Below are positions 8,804 through 18,280 of a stretch of 41,247 nt of DNA, in pieces. This DNA is from Pseudogracilibacillus auburnensis (GTDB taxonomy: Bacteria > Bacillota > Bacilli > Bacillales > Amphibacillaceae). A program made the position numbers and the translations under genes. Positions within the stretch are counted from its first letter, which is position 1. Every line of letters begins with the position of its first letter. Where the stretch lies: positions 1-41,247 of the forward strand of contig NZ_QJJQ01000026.1 of NCBI RefSeq assembly GCF_003201975.1. Reading direction: 5' to 3'. The notes beneath the pieces are model-generated. The model did no database searches and was not told the origin of the DNA. It worked only from the letters and a program-made list of their open reading frames with translations.

Positions 8804-9370
8804 TTACTTTTTTTCAATCGCAACGATAAAAGGCGGGTTGTTTTTTTGATTAATAAATTGATACTGTAAAACTGCATATAATTTTTGATCTAATTGTTGT
8901 GCATATTGAAGGACTGCATCTTTTTCGTCCATTCCACCTTCATGACCAAAGTAAATAACAACGACAATAAGTGCACCTTTTTTTAAATAAGTTAATAGAG
9001 CATTGATCGCCGCGATAGTGGAATCGCCTTTTGTAATTACTTGTTTATCACTGCGTGGTAAATAGCCTAAATTAAAAATTGCGCCGCTAATTTTACCGTG
9101 TAAATCAATTGGGATGTATTGGTCAACCCTAGCATGGCTATCATGAATATAAGTAACATGATGAAGATCATTTGCTTTTAGCAGTGCTTTTGTTGTTTCT
9201 ATTGCTTGGTTTTGAATATCAAATGAATAAACATGACCTGATTCTCCAACTAGATTAGCTAAAAGAAGCGTATCATTTCCATTGCCACAAGTTGCATCAA
9301 CAACGTAATCGCCTGGCTGAATCGTTTGTTTTAGTAAATAATGTGCATAAGGTATGATGCCTTTTAACAT
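8804..9370 (-). CDS. mnmM: tRNA nm5s2U methyltransferase MnmM (YtqB)
   Basis: A 188-residue class I SAM-dependent methyltransferase. Motif I is VVDATCGNGNDTLLLA, motif II VYSFDIQN, and the catalytic-side motif is IFNLGYLPRSDK, where the NLGYLP(R/G) signature is typical of the YtqB group. B. subtilis YtqB was identified as MnmM, which methylates nm5s2U at the tRNA wobble position to mnm5s2U; the function here is by homology. It sits divergently next to leuS, as in Bacillus, joining two tRNA-related genes. Start: ATG at 9370, since the in-frame TTG at 9385 has no upstream ribosome binding site; the GGGG before the ATG is only moderate. Confidence 0.88.
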   Translation of the reverse strand: MLKGIIPYAHYLLKQTIQPGDYVVDATCGNGNDTLLLANLVGESGHVYSFDIQNQAIETTKALLKANDLHHVTYIHDSHARVDQYIPIDLHGKISGAIFNLGYLPRSDKQVITKGDSTIAAINALLTYLKKGALIVVVIYFGHEGGMDEKDAVLQYAQQLDQKLYAVLQYQFINQKNNPPFIVAIEKK

Positions 9371-9480
9371 AATGATGAACCCCAACTTTCTATTTGAATA
9401 TAATAGTTTACAATTAGCTTAGCATGTTCTAAGGCAAAAATTAATTAAATGAGTAATTACAGTGAAAAGTAGCACGAATC

Positions 9481-9509
9481 TTGACAAAGCCTGTCTGATT
9501 CACTACAAT
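9481..9509 (+). promoter_or_regulatory. Sigma-A promoter of the leuS leader
   Basis: A consensus TTGACA (9481-9486), exactly 17 bp, then TACAAT (9504-9509). Transcription should begin near 9516, leaving a leader of about 235 nt before leuS. Confidence 0.75.
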
Positions 9510-9565
9510 TCGAGTAGTTAGTTTAAATTTTTTTATAGATGGAAGAACGCGAAATTTAAAAGGCT

Positions 9566-9606
9566 AGCTCCTCATTCCTATCTATTTTTAATGAGTAGCT
9601 TTTTTA
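9566..9606 (+). terminator. Terminator or attenuator in the leuS leader
   Basis: AGCTCCTCATT (9566-9576) pairs with AATGAGTAGCT (9590-9600) with one mismatch and is followed by five T. It lies only about 50 nt into the transcript and before the gene, so it would either end a short RNA or act as an attenuator. ATAGAT upstream can instead pair with ATCTAT in the loop, a possible alternative fold. Confidence 0.6.
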
Positions 9607-9640
9607 CATTTAAGAAGATGTTCAAAAAGTAAAAAAAAAT

Positions 9641-9661
9641 GACGCATCGAATTTCTGCGTC
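9641..9661 (+). other. Second leader hairpin before leuS
   Basis: GACGCA (9641-9646) pairs with TGCGTC (9656-9661) around nine bases. No T run follows, so it is not a terminator. It lies 90 nt upstream of the leuS start. Confidence 0.4.
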
Positions 9662-9751
9662 GGCAGCTAAGAAAGAATAAATCCTTTAACAGATTTAAAA
9701 ATGAACTACATAATACATTGAAATGATTTTTACTAGAGGGAGGCACTCTTT

Positions 9752-12163
9752 GTGAGTTATAACCATGAAAAAATTGAGCGTAAGTGGCAACATTACTGGT
9801 TAGAAAACAAAACATTTAAAACAAACACGAATTCAACAAAGAAAAAAATGTACGCACTTGATATGTTTCCATATCCGTCAGGGTCTGGACTTCATGTTGG
9901 GCATCCAGAAGGGTACACTGCAACAGACATTATTTCTAGAGTGAAGCGGATGCAAGGGTATGAAGTATTACATCCGATGGGCTGGGATGCGTTTGGGCTT
10001 CCGGCCGAGCAATATGCGTTAGATACAGGAAATAGTCCAGCTGCATTTACAGATAAAAATATCGCTACATTTAAACGGCAAATTCAAGAATTAGGCTTTT
10101 CTTATGATTGGGATCGTGAAATCAATACGACTGACCCATCTTATTATAAGTGGACACAATGGATTTTTACTAAATTATATGAAAAAGGTCTCGCCTATAT
10201 GGATGAGATCGAAGTAAATTGGTGTCCTGCTCTCGGAACAGTTCTTGCAAATGAAGAAGTGATTGATGGAAAAAGTGAACGTGGGAGTCATCCAGTTGTC
10301 AAAAAACCGATGAAACAATGGGTCTTAAAAATCACAAAATATGCGGATCGTTTATTAGAGGATTTAGAAGAGCTTGACTGGCCTGAAAGTATTAAAGATA
10401 TGCAACGAAATTGGATTGGACGCTCGGAAGGTGCAGATGTTACTTTTGCGGTAGCCGGCCATGAACTAGAATTTGAAGTGTTTACGACTAGACCAGATAC
10501 TTTATTTGGAGCAACATATGCAGTTTTGGCTCCCGAACATCCATATGTAAAAGAGATTGTTACAGATGAACAACGTAGTGATGTTGAGATTTATTTAGAA
10601 GAAGTCACAAATAAATCAGAAATTGAACGTACAGATGTATCGAAGGAAAAAACAGGTGTATTTACTGGAGCTTATGCGATTAATCCGGCAAATAATCAAA
10701 AAGTACCAATTTGGATTTCTGATTACGTATTAATGACATATGGAACTGGTGCGATTATGGCAGTTCCAGCGCATGATGAGCGTGACTATGAATTTGCAAC
10801 GAAATTTGGTCTACCAATTGTAGAGGTCGTTGCAGGTGGAGACATTTCGAAAGAAGCATACATCGGTGATGGTGAGCATGTTAATTCAGCATTTCTAAAT
10901 GGATTAAATAAAGAAGATGCGATAACAAAAATGATTCACTGGCTTGAAGAAAACGGCAAAGGAAAAAAACAAATAACGTATCGTTTACGTGATTGGTTAT
11001 TTTCTAGACAGCGTTACTGGGGTGAGCCGATTCCAGTTATTCATTGGGAAGACGGAACGATGACGACTGTACCAGAAGAAGAGTTACCACTTGAGTTACC
11101 AACTATGACGGAAATTAAACCTTCTGGAACAGGAGAATCACCGCTAGCAAATAGTGAGTGGATCAATGTGGTAGACCCTAAAACAGGTATGAAAGGTCGC
11201 CGTGAGACGAATACAATGCCACAATGGGCAGGAAGCTGTTGGTATTATTTACGATATATTGATCCGGATAATGATGAAAAGTTAGCAGATCCAGCATTAC
11301 TTGAAAAATGGCTACCTATTGATATTTATATTGGTGGTGCAGAACACGCTGTATTACATTTATTGTATGCTCGTTTTTGGCATAAATTTTTATACGATAT
11401 TGGTGTCGTGAAAACAAAAGAACCATTTAATAAATTATTTAACCAAGGCATGATTCTTGGAGCAAATAATGAAAAAATGAGTAAATCCAAAGGAAATGTC
11501 GTTAATCCTGATGATATTGTTCAAAGCCATGGAGCAGATACATTACGCTTGTATGAAATGTTTATGGGACCACTTGATGCAGATGTTGCTTGGTCAACAA
11601 CTGGGTTAGATGGAGCACGTCGTTTTCTTGACCGTACATGGCGTCTAGTCATTAACGAGGATGGGAAGTTATCTGATAAAATCGTTGATGAACATGATGG
11701 AACAATGGAACGTGTCTACCATGAAACAGTTAAAAAAGTGACGAAAGACTATGATGATTTACATTTTAATACAGCGATATCACAAATGATGGTGTTTGTG
11801 AATGAAGGGTATAAAGCAGAAAAAATATCAAAACAGTTTATGGAAGGTTTTGTGAAACTTCTTTATCCAGTAGCACCACATATAGGGGAAGAGCTTTGGG
11901 ATCGTTTAGGTAATGAAGATACGATCACATATGAAGCTTGGCCTACTTATGATGAAGCTAAATTAGTAGAAGATGAGGTAGAGGTAGTTATCCAAGTAAT
12001 GGGGAAAGTAAGATCAAAAATGAAAGTAGCAAAAGATATTTCCAAAGACGATTTAGAAACAGAAGCATTAGAAGATGAAAGAATTAAGCAGTGGATTGAA
12101 GGAAAGACGGTGCGAAAGGTTATCGTTGTTCCAGGAAAGCTCGTGAATATTGTCGCAAATTAA
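9752..12163 (+). CDS. leuS: Leucine--tRNA ligase
   Basis: 803 residues, the normal length for a Bacillus LeuRS. It charges tRNA-Leu in two steps: leucyl-adenylate formation, then transfer. The class I signatures are present: the HIGH box as HVGH in [16 protein letters not shown] near residue 50, and KMSKSKGN near residue 575. The CP1 editing domain carries [11 protein letters not shown] and the [10 protein letters not shown] motif, which holds the editing-site aspartate. The anticodon-binding domain and C-terminal extension follow. The GTG start has GGGAGG 8 bases upstream. A promoter and attenuator-like hairpin precede it, but no T-box element was found. A good terminator follows. Confidence 0.98.
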   Translation: MSYNHEKIERKWQHYWLENKTFKTNTNSTKKKMYALDMFPYPSGSGLHVGHPEGYTATDIISRVKRMQGYEVLHPMGWDAFGLPAEQYALDTGNSPAAFTDKNIATFKRQIQELGFSYDWDREINTTDPSYYKWTQWIFTKLYEKGLAYMDEIEVNWCPALGTVLANEEVIDGKSERGSHPVVKKPMKQWVLKITKYADRLLEDLEELDWPESIKDMQRNWIGRSEGADVTFAVAGHELEFEVFTTRPDTLFGATYAVLAPEHPYVKEIVTDEQRSDVEIYLEEVTNKSEIERTDVSKEKTGVFTGAYAINPANNQKVPIWISDYVLMTYGTGAIMAVPAHDERDYEFATKFGLPIVEVVAGGDISKEAYIGDGEHVNSAFLNGLNKEDAITKMIHWLEENGKGKKQITYRLRDWLFSRQRYWGEPIPVIHWEDGTMTTVPEEELPLELPTMTEIKPSGTGESPLANSEWINVVDPKTGMKGRRETNTMPQWAGSCWYYLRYIDPDNDEKLADPALLEKWLPIDIYIGGAEHAVLHLLYARFWHKFLYDIGVVKTKEPFNKLFNQGMILGANNEKMSKSKGNVVNPDDIVQSHGADTLRLYEMFMGPLDADVAWSTTGLDGARRFLDRTWRLVINEDGKLSDKIVDEHDGTMERVYHETVKKVTKDYDDLHFNTAISQMMVFVNEGYKAEKISKQFMEGFVKLLYPVAPHIGEELWDRLGNEDTITYEAWPTYDEAKLVEDEVEVVIQVMGKVRSKMKVAKDISKDDLETEALEDERIKQWIEGKTVRKVIVVPGKLVNIVAN

Positions 12164-12180
12164 CATGTTAGATGATTAAG

Positions 12181-12206
12181 CTGCCGGGAAACCTCGGCAG
12201 TTTTTT
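12181..12206 (+). terminator. leuS terminator
   Basis: CTGCCGGG and CCTCGGCAG form a GC-rich stem with a short loop, followed by six T, starting 18 bp after the leuS stop. Confidence 0.9.
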
Positions 12207-12509
12207 CTATTGAAAAGAAACTACCACGGTTTTACCCCGCGTGCTACCAACTATTGTGAAAATGAATTTGTTTTTATACATTAGGTCTTCTTAAAAACCG
12301 CAATACATACAAAAGTATTAAAATGATCACTCTGCACTGTGTTTTATTACTGTTGCGGATCATTCGATTATTATCACTATGTAAGAGATAAAGAAATCCG
12401 TCAGTGTATTTAGTTGATGTGATCGTATTCTGAATGCCTTAACACGAATATGGAAACATTTCGGCATCATCGTTTGAATCAGTCCGTTGGCACACTAAAT
12501 TATCCCTAT

Positions 12510-12635
12510 TTCCGCTAAATGAACTTGTCGTTGCGCCGAATAATAGCTGTTTCCGCTGAATGAACCTGTGATCGCGCTGAATTGTTGTCGTTTCGCGCTG
12601 AATGTACTCCTGCTGTTGCGCCGAATTATTATCAC
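12510..12635. repeat. Three degenerate tandem units of about 40-45 bp
   Basis: Units begin near 12510, 12550 and 12591. They share TTCCGCT(A/G)AATGAAC(C/T)TGT in the first two and GCGC(C/T)GAAT in all three. Read on the minus strand this gives a spurious repetitive peptide with IQRETTTIQRD-like phrases, a pattern typical of Bacillaceae repeat DNA rather than of a gene. The rest of 12207-12730 holds nothing recognisable. Confidence 0.5.
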
Positions 12636-12730
12636 TCGGAATCAAAAGTTTTTAGAGAATCGAAAAAACCAGGCAGCAATTTTTTTAAGTAAACTAAAAA
12701 ACAGCTTTCAGAAATTCGCTTTAAAAAAGC

Positions 12731-13483
12731 CTATTCAACCCAATCGGATGTTAGTATAATCCATTTATCATTTTTAAAGTACCATAGTGTTTCCACACGT
12801 CCCAATAAGTCATTATCATTTAATCCTGAAATGGGTTGAGAACTCTTCAATCCATACCCTTTTGATTCACTAATTAAAACTGGTTCCAAATGAGATATAG
12901 GATGAATAATGATTCTTTTTTTCTCTATTAATTTCCCATCTTCATCGTAAATATTTTCTTTCATATATTTATTTTTTTTATTTGCGACGTCTATCATGAT
13001 CGGTTTACTCTTCGGATTCATTTGTAGGCTTATTTTAAAGTCACGTAAAAATTCCCCTTGAATATAATGGTGTTCTGGTAATGGTATTTGATGAATGTCT
13101 CCGTTTTTTAATGAGTATAATTGATAATCATATTGTTGCTTTTTTTCGTCTTTTGCAATTTGATAAAACAAATCAAATACATTATCCTGATTAAGGTCGA
13201 TTAATTGTATACTTGGGTCATATCCACCGTTAAAAGAAATTTTCCATTGTTTTGCGAACGGACTTGAAATATTTAGCCACACATCACGATAGTAGTTACT
13301 TTTATTCGATAATAAAGTACCTTGTAACTTAAAATATTCTCGTAATCCATCACCGGTAATATCTTCTTCATATGAATTAATAAATGAAGGTTCACCATTT
13401 TCGTTAGCTGCTACTGTCATATTCAGATTACTTATGCATAGCAAGACAGAAATAAATAATAATAAATAAAAGCGTATCATCAT
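12731..13483 (-). CDS. Secreted protein with EF-hand-like calcium loops, function unknown
   Basis: 250 residues with a classic signal peptide (MMIRFYLLLFISVLLCISNLN, cleavage probably near TVAANE). Two short acidic motifs, DITGDGLREY and DLNQDNVFDLFY, resemble the calcium-binding loops of FG-GAP/VCBS or dockerin-like repeats. The C-terminus contains LWYFKNDKWIIL. No enzyme motif was recognised. Spacing from GGAGG to the first ATG is 9 bases; a second ATG follows immediately. It stands alone between a repeat region and a decayed gene, facing away from the response regulator. Confidence 0.7.
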   Translation of the reverse strand: MMIRFYLLLFISVLLCISNLNMTVAANENGEPSFINSYEEDITGDGLREYFKLQGTLLSNKSNYYRDVWLNISSPFAKQWKISFNGGYDPSIQLIDLNQDNVFDLFYQIAKDEKKQQYDYQLYSLKNGDIHQIPLPEHHYIQGEFLRDFKISLQMNPKSKPIMIDVANKKNKYMKENIYDEDGKLIEKKRIIIHPISHLEPVLISESKGYGLKSSQPISGLNDNDLLGRVETLWYFKNDKWIILTSDWVE

Positions 13484-13731
13484 AAGGAAATACCTCCATT
13501 TTTTTGATAAGCCTATTTTGTGTCAATTTTTGTTTCACTATACACTTATTCCTTTGATGAATGCATAAAAAGTAATCGCAGTTCATCTTGGTTGAATGGG
13601 CAAAAAGGAAAAGTTAAAAAGAAGAAATGTTTTATTAGCGTATTATTTAATAATATATAACGTTTTCTCTTTTATTTTTTGAGTTTTTACAAGTACTCTT
13701 TAAAAAATGAAACAATACAATAAGCGTAATG

Positions 13732-13866
13732 TTATTTAATTTTTAATATGGCCTCTCCATTGACAGATGCCATTTTTCCGTGAGTAACGATGATATTTTG
13801 AATACGTATTTCATCTATGATGTAATACTCTATTTCTTGCAAGAAATAGAGTATGTTCTCATTTTC
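13732..13866 (-). pseudogene. Remnant of a SnoaL/NTF2-like small protein gene
   Basis: The minus-strand frame reads NILYFLQEIEYYIIDEIRIQ then NIIVTHGKMASVNGEAILKIK-stop and starts directly after a stop codon, without a start codon or ribosome binding site. The IVTHGK-ASVNG phrase resembles the core of small SnoaL-like (nuclear transport factor 2 fold) proteins of Bacillaceae; the usual C-terminal part (CDVYEF..) is missing. It looks like an internal scrap of a decayed gene. The family assignment is from recognition only. Confidence 0.35.
13825..13854. repeat. Perfect 30-bp palindrome
   Basis: ATACTCTATTTCTTG is followed directly by its exact reverse complement, with no spacer. It lies inside the decayed gene fragment, 90 bp from the start of the response-regulator promoter. 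It could form a hairpin or be a symmetrical protein site. TTCTCATTTT follows, too weak a T run for a confident terminator call. Confidence 0.75.
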
Positions 13867-13944
13867 CTATAATCTGTCAAAATTCATGTGCTTCCCTTCT
13901 CAAAATAGCAGCATATGTTAAATATTTGAATGTTTACTGAAAAC

Positions 13945-13976
13945 TTAACCTGATCTTTACCTATTACGTGTAGACT
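13945..13976 (+). promoter_or_regulatory. Direct-repeat promoter of the response regulator operon
   Basis: TTAACC (13945-13950), N5, TTTACC (13956-13961), nine bases, then TAGACT (13971-13976) as a -10-like hexamer. The layout matches four other promoters in this locus and suggests autoregulation. The predicted 5' untranslated region is about 120 nt. Confidence 0.5.
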
Positions 13977-14105
13977 ACTAGTTGGAACTAATTTGTTTTA
14001 ATACCCAAAGATCTCTATGATTATATTAACAAAATATTCCGAAATATTATATTTAATATAAATGATAATGATTCAACTAAGCCTAGTAGAAAAGGGGGTG
14101 ATTAC

Positions 14106-14795
14106 ATGGCTGGATATAAAATATTAATAGTGGAAGATGAGGAAGCCATTCGTAGTTTAATTCAACTTTATTTGGAAAATAGAAAATTTATCGTGTATCC
14201 CGTTGTAGATGGAAAGGAAGCGCTTTGTATCGTTCAGAATAAAAAGCCTGATTTAATTTTATTGGATATCGAAATGCCTCAAATGGACGGGTTTGAAGTG
14301 TGTCAAAAAATTCGAAAGATAATGAATGTGCCTATAATTTTTATTAGTAGCCGACGGGGTGTAACGGATAAAGTTAAATCATTTGAAATTGGTGGGGATG
14401 ATTATATCACTAAACCATTTGATTTTGTGGAGTTAGAAGCACGGATCAATGCAAATATACGTAGATATTCAGCAACAAAAAAAATAGAACAAAACAATAT
14501 ACTTCGGTTTAATCAATTAGAAATTCATTTAGAGAGTTTTGAATGCTATATAAATGGAGAGCAGATTCAACTATCCACACGTGAAATGGAAATACTTATC
14601 ATTCTAGCAAAAAATCCGAATCATGTATGGAGCGCGGAGAGTTTATATGATCGTATTTGGGGGTTCGAATCAGCAGGGGATGTACAAACAATTAAAGTCC
14701 ATATAAGTAATTTACGCAAAAAATTAAATAACCATTTGCCATCATTGGATTATATCGAAACCGTTCGGGGGTTTGGATACAAGTTTATTTGTTAA
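14106..14795 (+). CDS. OmpR/PhoB-family response regulator
   Basis: 229 residues. The receiver (1-120) has the acidic pair in ILIVEDEEA, the phospho-acceptor Asp54 in LILLDIEMPQMDG, the switch Ser/Thr in IFISSRRG and Lys103 in YITKPF. The winged-helix domain (about 130-229) ends TVRGFGYKF, with the recognition helix in DVQTIKVHISNLRKKL. OmpR-type proteins bind as dimers to direct repeats with roughly one helical turn between half-sites, which is what lies upstream of this gene and of four others in the window. The ATG follows GGGGGTG. The stop is 25 bp before the first hybrid kinase, so the two are probably cotranscribed. The phosphodonor is inferred to be one or both kinases. Confidence 0.92.
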   Translation: MAGYKILIVEDEEAIRSLIQLYLENRKFIVYPVVDGKEALCIVQNKKPDLILLDIEMPQMDGFEVCQKIRKIMNVPIIFISSRRGVTDKVKSFEIGGDDYITKPFDFVELEARINANIRRYSATKKIEQNNILRFNQLEIHLESFECYINGEQIQLSTREMEILIILAKNPNHVWSAESLYDRIWGFESAGDVQTIKVHISNLRKKLNNHLPSLDYIETVRGFGYKFIC

Positions 14796-14820
14796 TAGTT
14801 TACTAAGGGGGGAGGAAAAG

Positions 14821-17800
14821 TTGAAAAGAGGAATCGTAGCACTATTCATCCTACTTTTGTTTCAACTAATGGTTCCAATGAATATCTTTGCAACTGATAC
14901 TGACACAGAAACAATTTATTTACTACCCGACATGAACCGTACTCCTATAAAGGAACACCTATATATTTTAGAAGATAAAGAGAAAAAATGGAAAATTGAT
15001 GATGTTCTGAGCGAACCAAGAGCAAGTCAATTTCAAAAAAATAGAGGAGGAATTCCGAATTTTGGATATACTTCATCCGCGTATTGGGTTTATTTTATCG
15101 TCAACAATCAAACAGAGGCAGAGAAATTTCTTTTTGAAATCGGCTATCCTTCACTAAATGATATTGAACTATATATTTATGATGATACAGGATTAAGTGA
15201 AAAAATATTAATGGGTTCAAAATACCCATTTAATGAAAGAAAGCTTTTTCACCCAAATTTTTTACGAATATTTGAATTAGAACAAAATGAGACGATTACT
15301 TTATATATTCGATTTGAGTCAAGAACATCTCTACAAATGCCATTGTATATTTATGAGCAAAGTGGTTTTATTCAAACAAGACAGTTTGATATTTTAATTT
15401 TGGGAATTACATATGGGATTCTCGGTGTGATGGCACTATATAATTTATTTATTTTTTTCATTCTTCGACATATGAGTTATTTATATTATGTTCTTGTTAT
15501 ACTTGCTACATTTTTTTCAAACCTCTCTTTCACAGGTGTAGCTTATCAATATTTATGGCCAAATTTTCCAAAATGGAATGAACTTTCGGTCGTCTTTTTT
15601 TTAGTTTTGGGAATGGTTTTTGCAGTGCTTTTTGCTTATACATTTTTAGAAATTAAGAAACATTTACCGCGTTTTAAAGTTCTCTTTCAAACTGCATTCG
15701 TTTTAAACGTTCTTTTATTATTTTTTGTTTTGTACGCTGTAGATATTGCTTTGAGGCTACTTTCGGTTATCATTACAGCAATGTTTGTACTCATTTTATT
15801 GTCAGCTCTTTTAAGTTGGAAACGGGGACTTAGGCAAGCAAGATTTTTTATTCTAGCTTGGGCTATTTTTCTTTGTGGTGTATTTTTAACTGTTTTATCT
15901 GATGGTGCATTTATTCCACTGAATACTTTTACAAAGTATTCCGGCCAAGTTGCCGCGATGATTGAAGTTGTTTTGCTTTCCTTTGCTTTAGCAGATCGAA
16001 TTAATATATTACAACGAGAAAAAAATGAGGCAGTTCAGCAATTATATAGAAGTCAAAAGCTTGCAAATGAAAGTCTAAGACGGGCTGATACATTAAAGGA
16101 TGAATTTTTGGCGACGACTTCGCACGAATTGAGGACCCCGTTAAATGGAATTGTCGGAATTGCTGAAACTTTACAAGAAGGTGCTGTTGGAAAATTATCT
16201 AAAGATGTTCAGGCACAATTGTCTCTTATCGTTTTAAGTGGAAAGAGATTATTTAATTTAATCAATGATATATTAGATTTTTCCAAATTAAAAAATAAGG
16301 AATTGCCTCTCGCACTTGCTCCAGTAAATATGAAAGAAATAGCAGATGTAGTCATCATGATGTGCACGCCATTGATGAATGGTAAAAAAATTAAAATACA
16401 TAATCGAATTGAAGCATCTACTGCTCTCGTTCATGCGGATGAAAATAGAGTTCAACAGATTTTATTTAATATCATTGGAAATGCGATTAAATTTACAGAT
16501 GAAGGAAACATCAATATTTCGGCAAAAGAGGAGAATCATCAAGTAAAAATATCTATTTCAGATACAGGAAGAGGAATTTCTCCTGCCGAAGTCCCTTATA
16601 TTTTTGACCAATTTCAACAGGCGCAGTTTAACGATGGGCAAGCAGTTGGTGGAACAGGTATTGGGTTAAGCATTACGAAACAATTGGTAGAATTGCATGG
16701 TGGAGAAATAACGGTAAAATCCAAGGTGAAACAAGGAACAACTTTTTACTTTACACTTTTAAAAAGCGAAGAGGAAATAACTTCTAAAAAGGAAGTAACC
16801 TCCTCGATTGCTCCTGTTGTACCAAGCGAGGAGTTGTCGTTAATACCAACCGTTAATAAAACTATTTCCGAGGAACGTACATCTACTATTTTGATTGCTG
16901 ATGACGAAATAGTTAATTTACAAGTCCTTGTTCATCAATTAACGTTAGACGGGTATTCTGTGATTTATGCTCAAAATGGAGAAGAAGTTTTACAAAAAGT
17001 GCAAGAAGAAGAGGTTGATCTTGTTATTTTAGATATCATGATGCCTAAAATGTCTGGATACGATGTGTGTAAGCATTTAAGGGAAAAGTATTCGTTAATG
17101 GAATTACCGATTTTAATGCTAACTGCGAAAAACCAATTACAAGATAAGCTAACTTCTTTTGAAGTTGGAGCAAATGATTATTTAACAAAACCATGTGAAA
17201 GGAAAGAACTTCTTTCACGTGTTAAAACATTATTACAATTACACCATTTAAATAAGCAACTTATTCAATTTAATCGCATATTAGAAGAAAAAGTGAGGGA
17301 AAGAACAAATAAATTGGAATTATCCAATCGAACATTAACAGACGTCTTACAATCTAGACAACAATTGTTAGCTAATATTTCACATGAATTAGGTACACCA
17401 GTCACAGTTATTCATGGATATGTACAAGCTGTTCGAGAAGGACTAATTCCAGTGAATGATGAAAATTATTTGCGTTTAGTTTTCGATAAAGTAACAATAT
17501 TAAATCGTTTAATTGATGATTTAGCTGATTTATCTAAGTTGGAAGCGGGACAATTAAGATTTAATAAACAAATTGTCGAGTTAAGAGAGTGGATAAGCGA
17601 TATGAATAAAACTTATGAATTAGAAGTAAAAAATGCGGATCGAATGTATCATATGAAGTCAGATAGTTTAGAACTATTTTCTGATTATGTTTGTGAAATT
17701 GACATTGAACGTATGGGTCAAGTTTTTTCAAATATATTATGGAATGCGATTAACCATACAGAAGTGCAAATAGGTAAAATTTCAATCGACGTACATATTA

Positions 17801-18099
17801 TCTCGTCGAAACACGAAGTATTGTTTGCAATAGAAGACAATGGACACGGAATAGCGCAGGAAAATTTACCGTATATTTTCGAGCGCTTCTACAAAGGAAC
17901 GGAAGAAACGAATAAAAGATTTGGAGATAGTACTGGATTAGGGCTTGCGATTTCAAAAGAAATTGTAGAGGCGCACGAAGGTAGAATTTGGGTAGAAAGT
18001 GAAATCGATAAAGGAACAATTTTCTATCTTGTATTACCCTTTATCTACCTAAAAGAAATGGATAGTAAGGAGATTTTATATGAGTTTTCAAAAAAATAA
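14821..18099 (+). CDS. Hybrid sensor histidine kinase with 7TMR-DISM sensor and two kinase cores
   Basis: 1092 residues, starting at a TTG with GGGGGGAGG 6 bases upstream; a signal peptide follows (LFILLLFQLMVPMNIFA). In order: extracellular 7TMR-DISMED2-like domain (about 35-180), seven-helix 7TMR-DISM module (about 190-400), coiled linker, HisKA with His435 (TSHELRTPLNG), HATPase (NIIGNAIKFTD, DTGRGI, GTGIGLS), receiver with Asp738 (VILDIMMPKMSG) and Lys790, a second coiled coil, a second HisKA with His855 (ISHELGTP) and a second HATPase (NILWNAINHT, EDNGHGI, GLGLAIS). DISMED2 domains are thought to bind carbohydrates. A His-Asp-His architecture with two full ATPase cores is uncommon. It has a close paralogue immediately downstream. 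Confidence 0.93.
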   Translation: MKRGIVALFILLLFQLMVPMNIFATDTDTETIYLLPDMNRTPIKEHLYILEDKEKKWKIDDVLSEPRASQFQKNRGGIPNFGYTSSAYWVYFIVNNQTEAEKFLFEIGYPSLNDIELYIYDDTGLSEKILMGSKYPFNERKLFHPNFLRIFELEQNETITLYIRFESRTSLQMPLYIYEQSGFIQTRQFDILILGITYGILGVMALYNLFIFFILRHMSYLYYVLVILATFFSNLSFTGVAYQYLWPNFPKWNELSVVFFLVLGMVFAVLFAYTFLEIKKHLPRFKVLFQTAFVLNVLLLFFVLYAVDIALRLLSVIITAMFVLILLSALLSWKRGLRQARFFILAWAIFLCGVFLTVLSDGAFIPLNTFTKYSGQVAAMIEVVLLSFALADRINILQREKNEAVQQLYRSQKLANESLRRADTLKDEFLATTSHELRTPLNGIVGIAETLQEGAVGKLSKDVQAQLSLIVLSGKRLFNLINDILDFSKLKNKELPLALAPVNMKEIADVVIMMCTPLMNGKKIKIHNRIEASTALVHADENRVQQILFNIIGNAIKFTDEGNINISAKEENHQVKISISDTGRGISPAEVPYIFDQFQQAQFNDGQAVGGTGIGLSITKQLVELHGGEITVKSKVKQGTTFYFTLLKSEEEITSKKEVTSSIAPVVPSEELSLIPTVNKTISEERTSTILIADDEIVNLQVLVHQLTLDGYSVIYAQNGEEVLQKVQEEEVDLVILDIMMPKMSGYDVCKHLREKYSLMELPILMLTAKNQLQDKLTSFEVGANDYLTKPCERKELLSRVKTLLQLHHLNKQLIQFNRILEEKVRERTNKLELSNRTLTDVLQSRQQLLANISHELGTPVTVIHGYVQAVREGLIPVNDENYLRLVFDKVTILNRLIDDLADLSKLEAGQLRFNKQIVELREWISDMNKTYELEVKNADRMYHMKSDSLELFSDYVCEIDIERMGQVFSNILWNAINHTEVQIGKISIDVHIISSKHEVLFAIEDNGHGIAQENLPYIFERFYKGTEETNKRFGDSTGLGLAISKEIVEAHEGRIWVESEIDKGTIFYLVLPFIYLKEMDSKEILYEFSKK

Positions 18100-18280
18100 A
18101 ATAGCTGTTGCTTTCAGAAAATATGTAATCTGAAGCTTACTTTAGGGCATAATGTACGATCCATTTGGACTGTAAAAAAAGCTTTTGGCTTGAAAATTCA
18201 GCTTATTTAATAAAAAGATCTTAAAAAAGTACTTATAATGATCAACTAGAGCAGTTATATTTAGTAGAAGGAGGAAAAAG

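Noticed and set aside
9510-9751. T-box riboswitch before leuS
   Set aside because: The conserved T-box antiterminator sequence and specifier-loop features are not present; only simple hairpins are.
12439-12645. Minus-strand 68-codon frame with IQRETTTIQRD-like repeats
   Set aside because: It is the translation of degenerate repeat DNA, with no ribosome binding site; called as a repeat instead.
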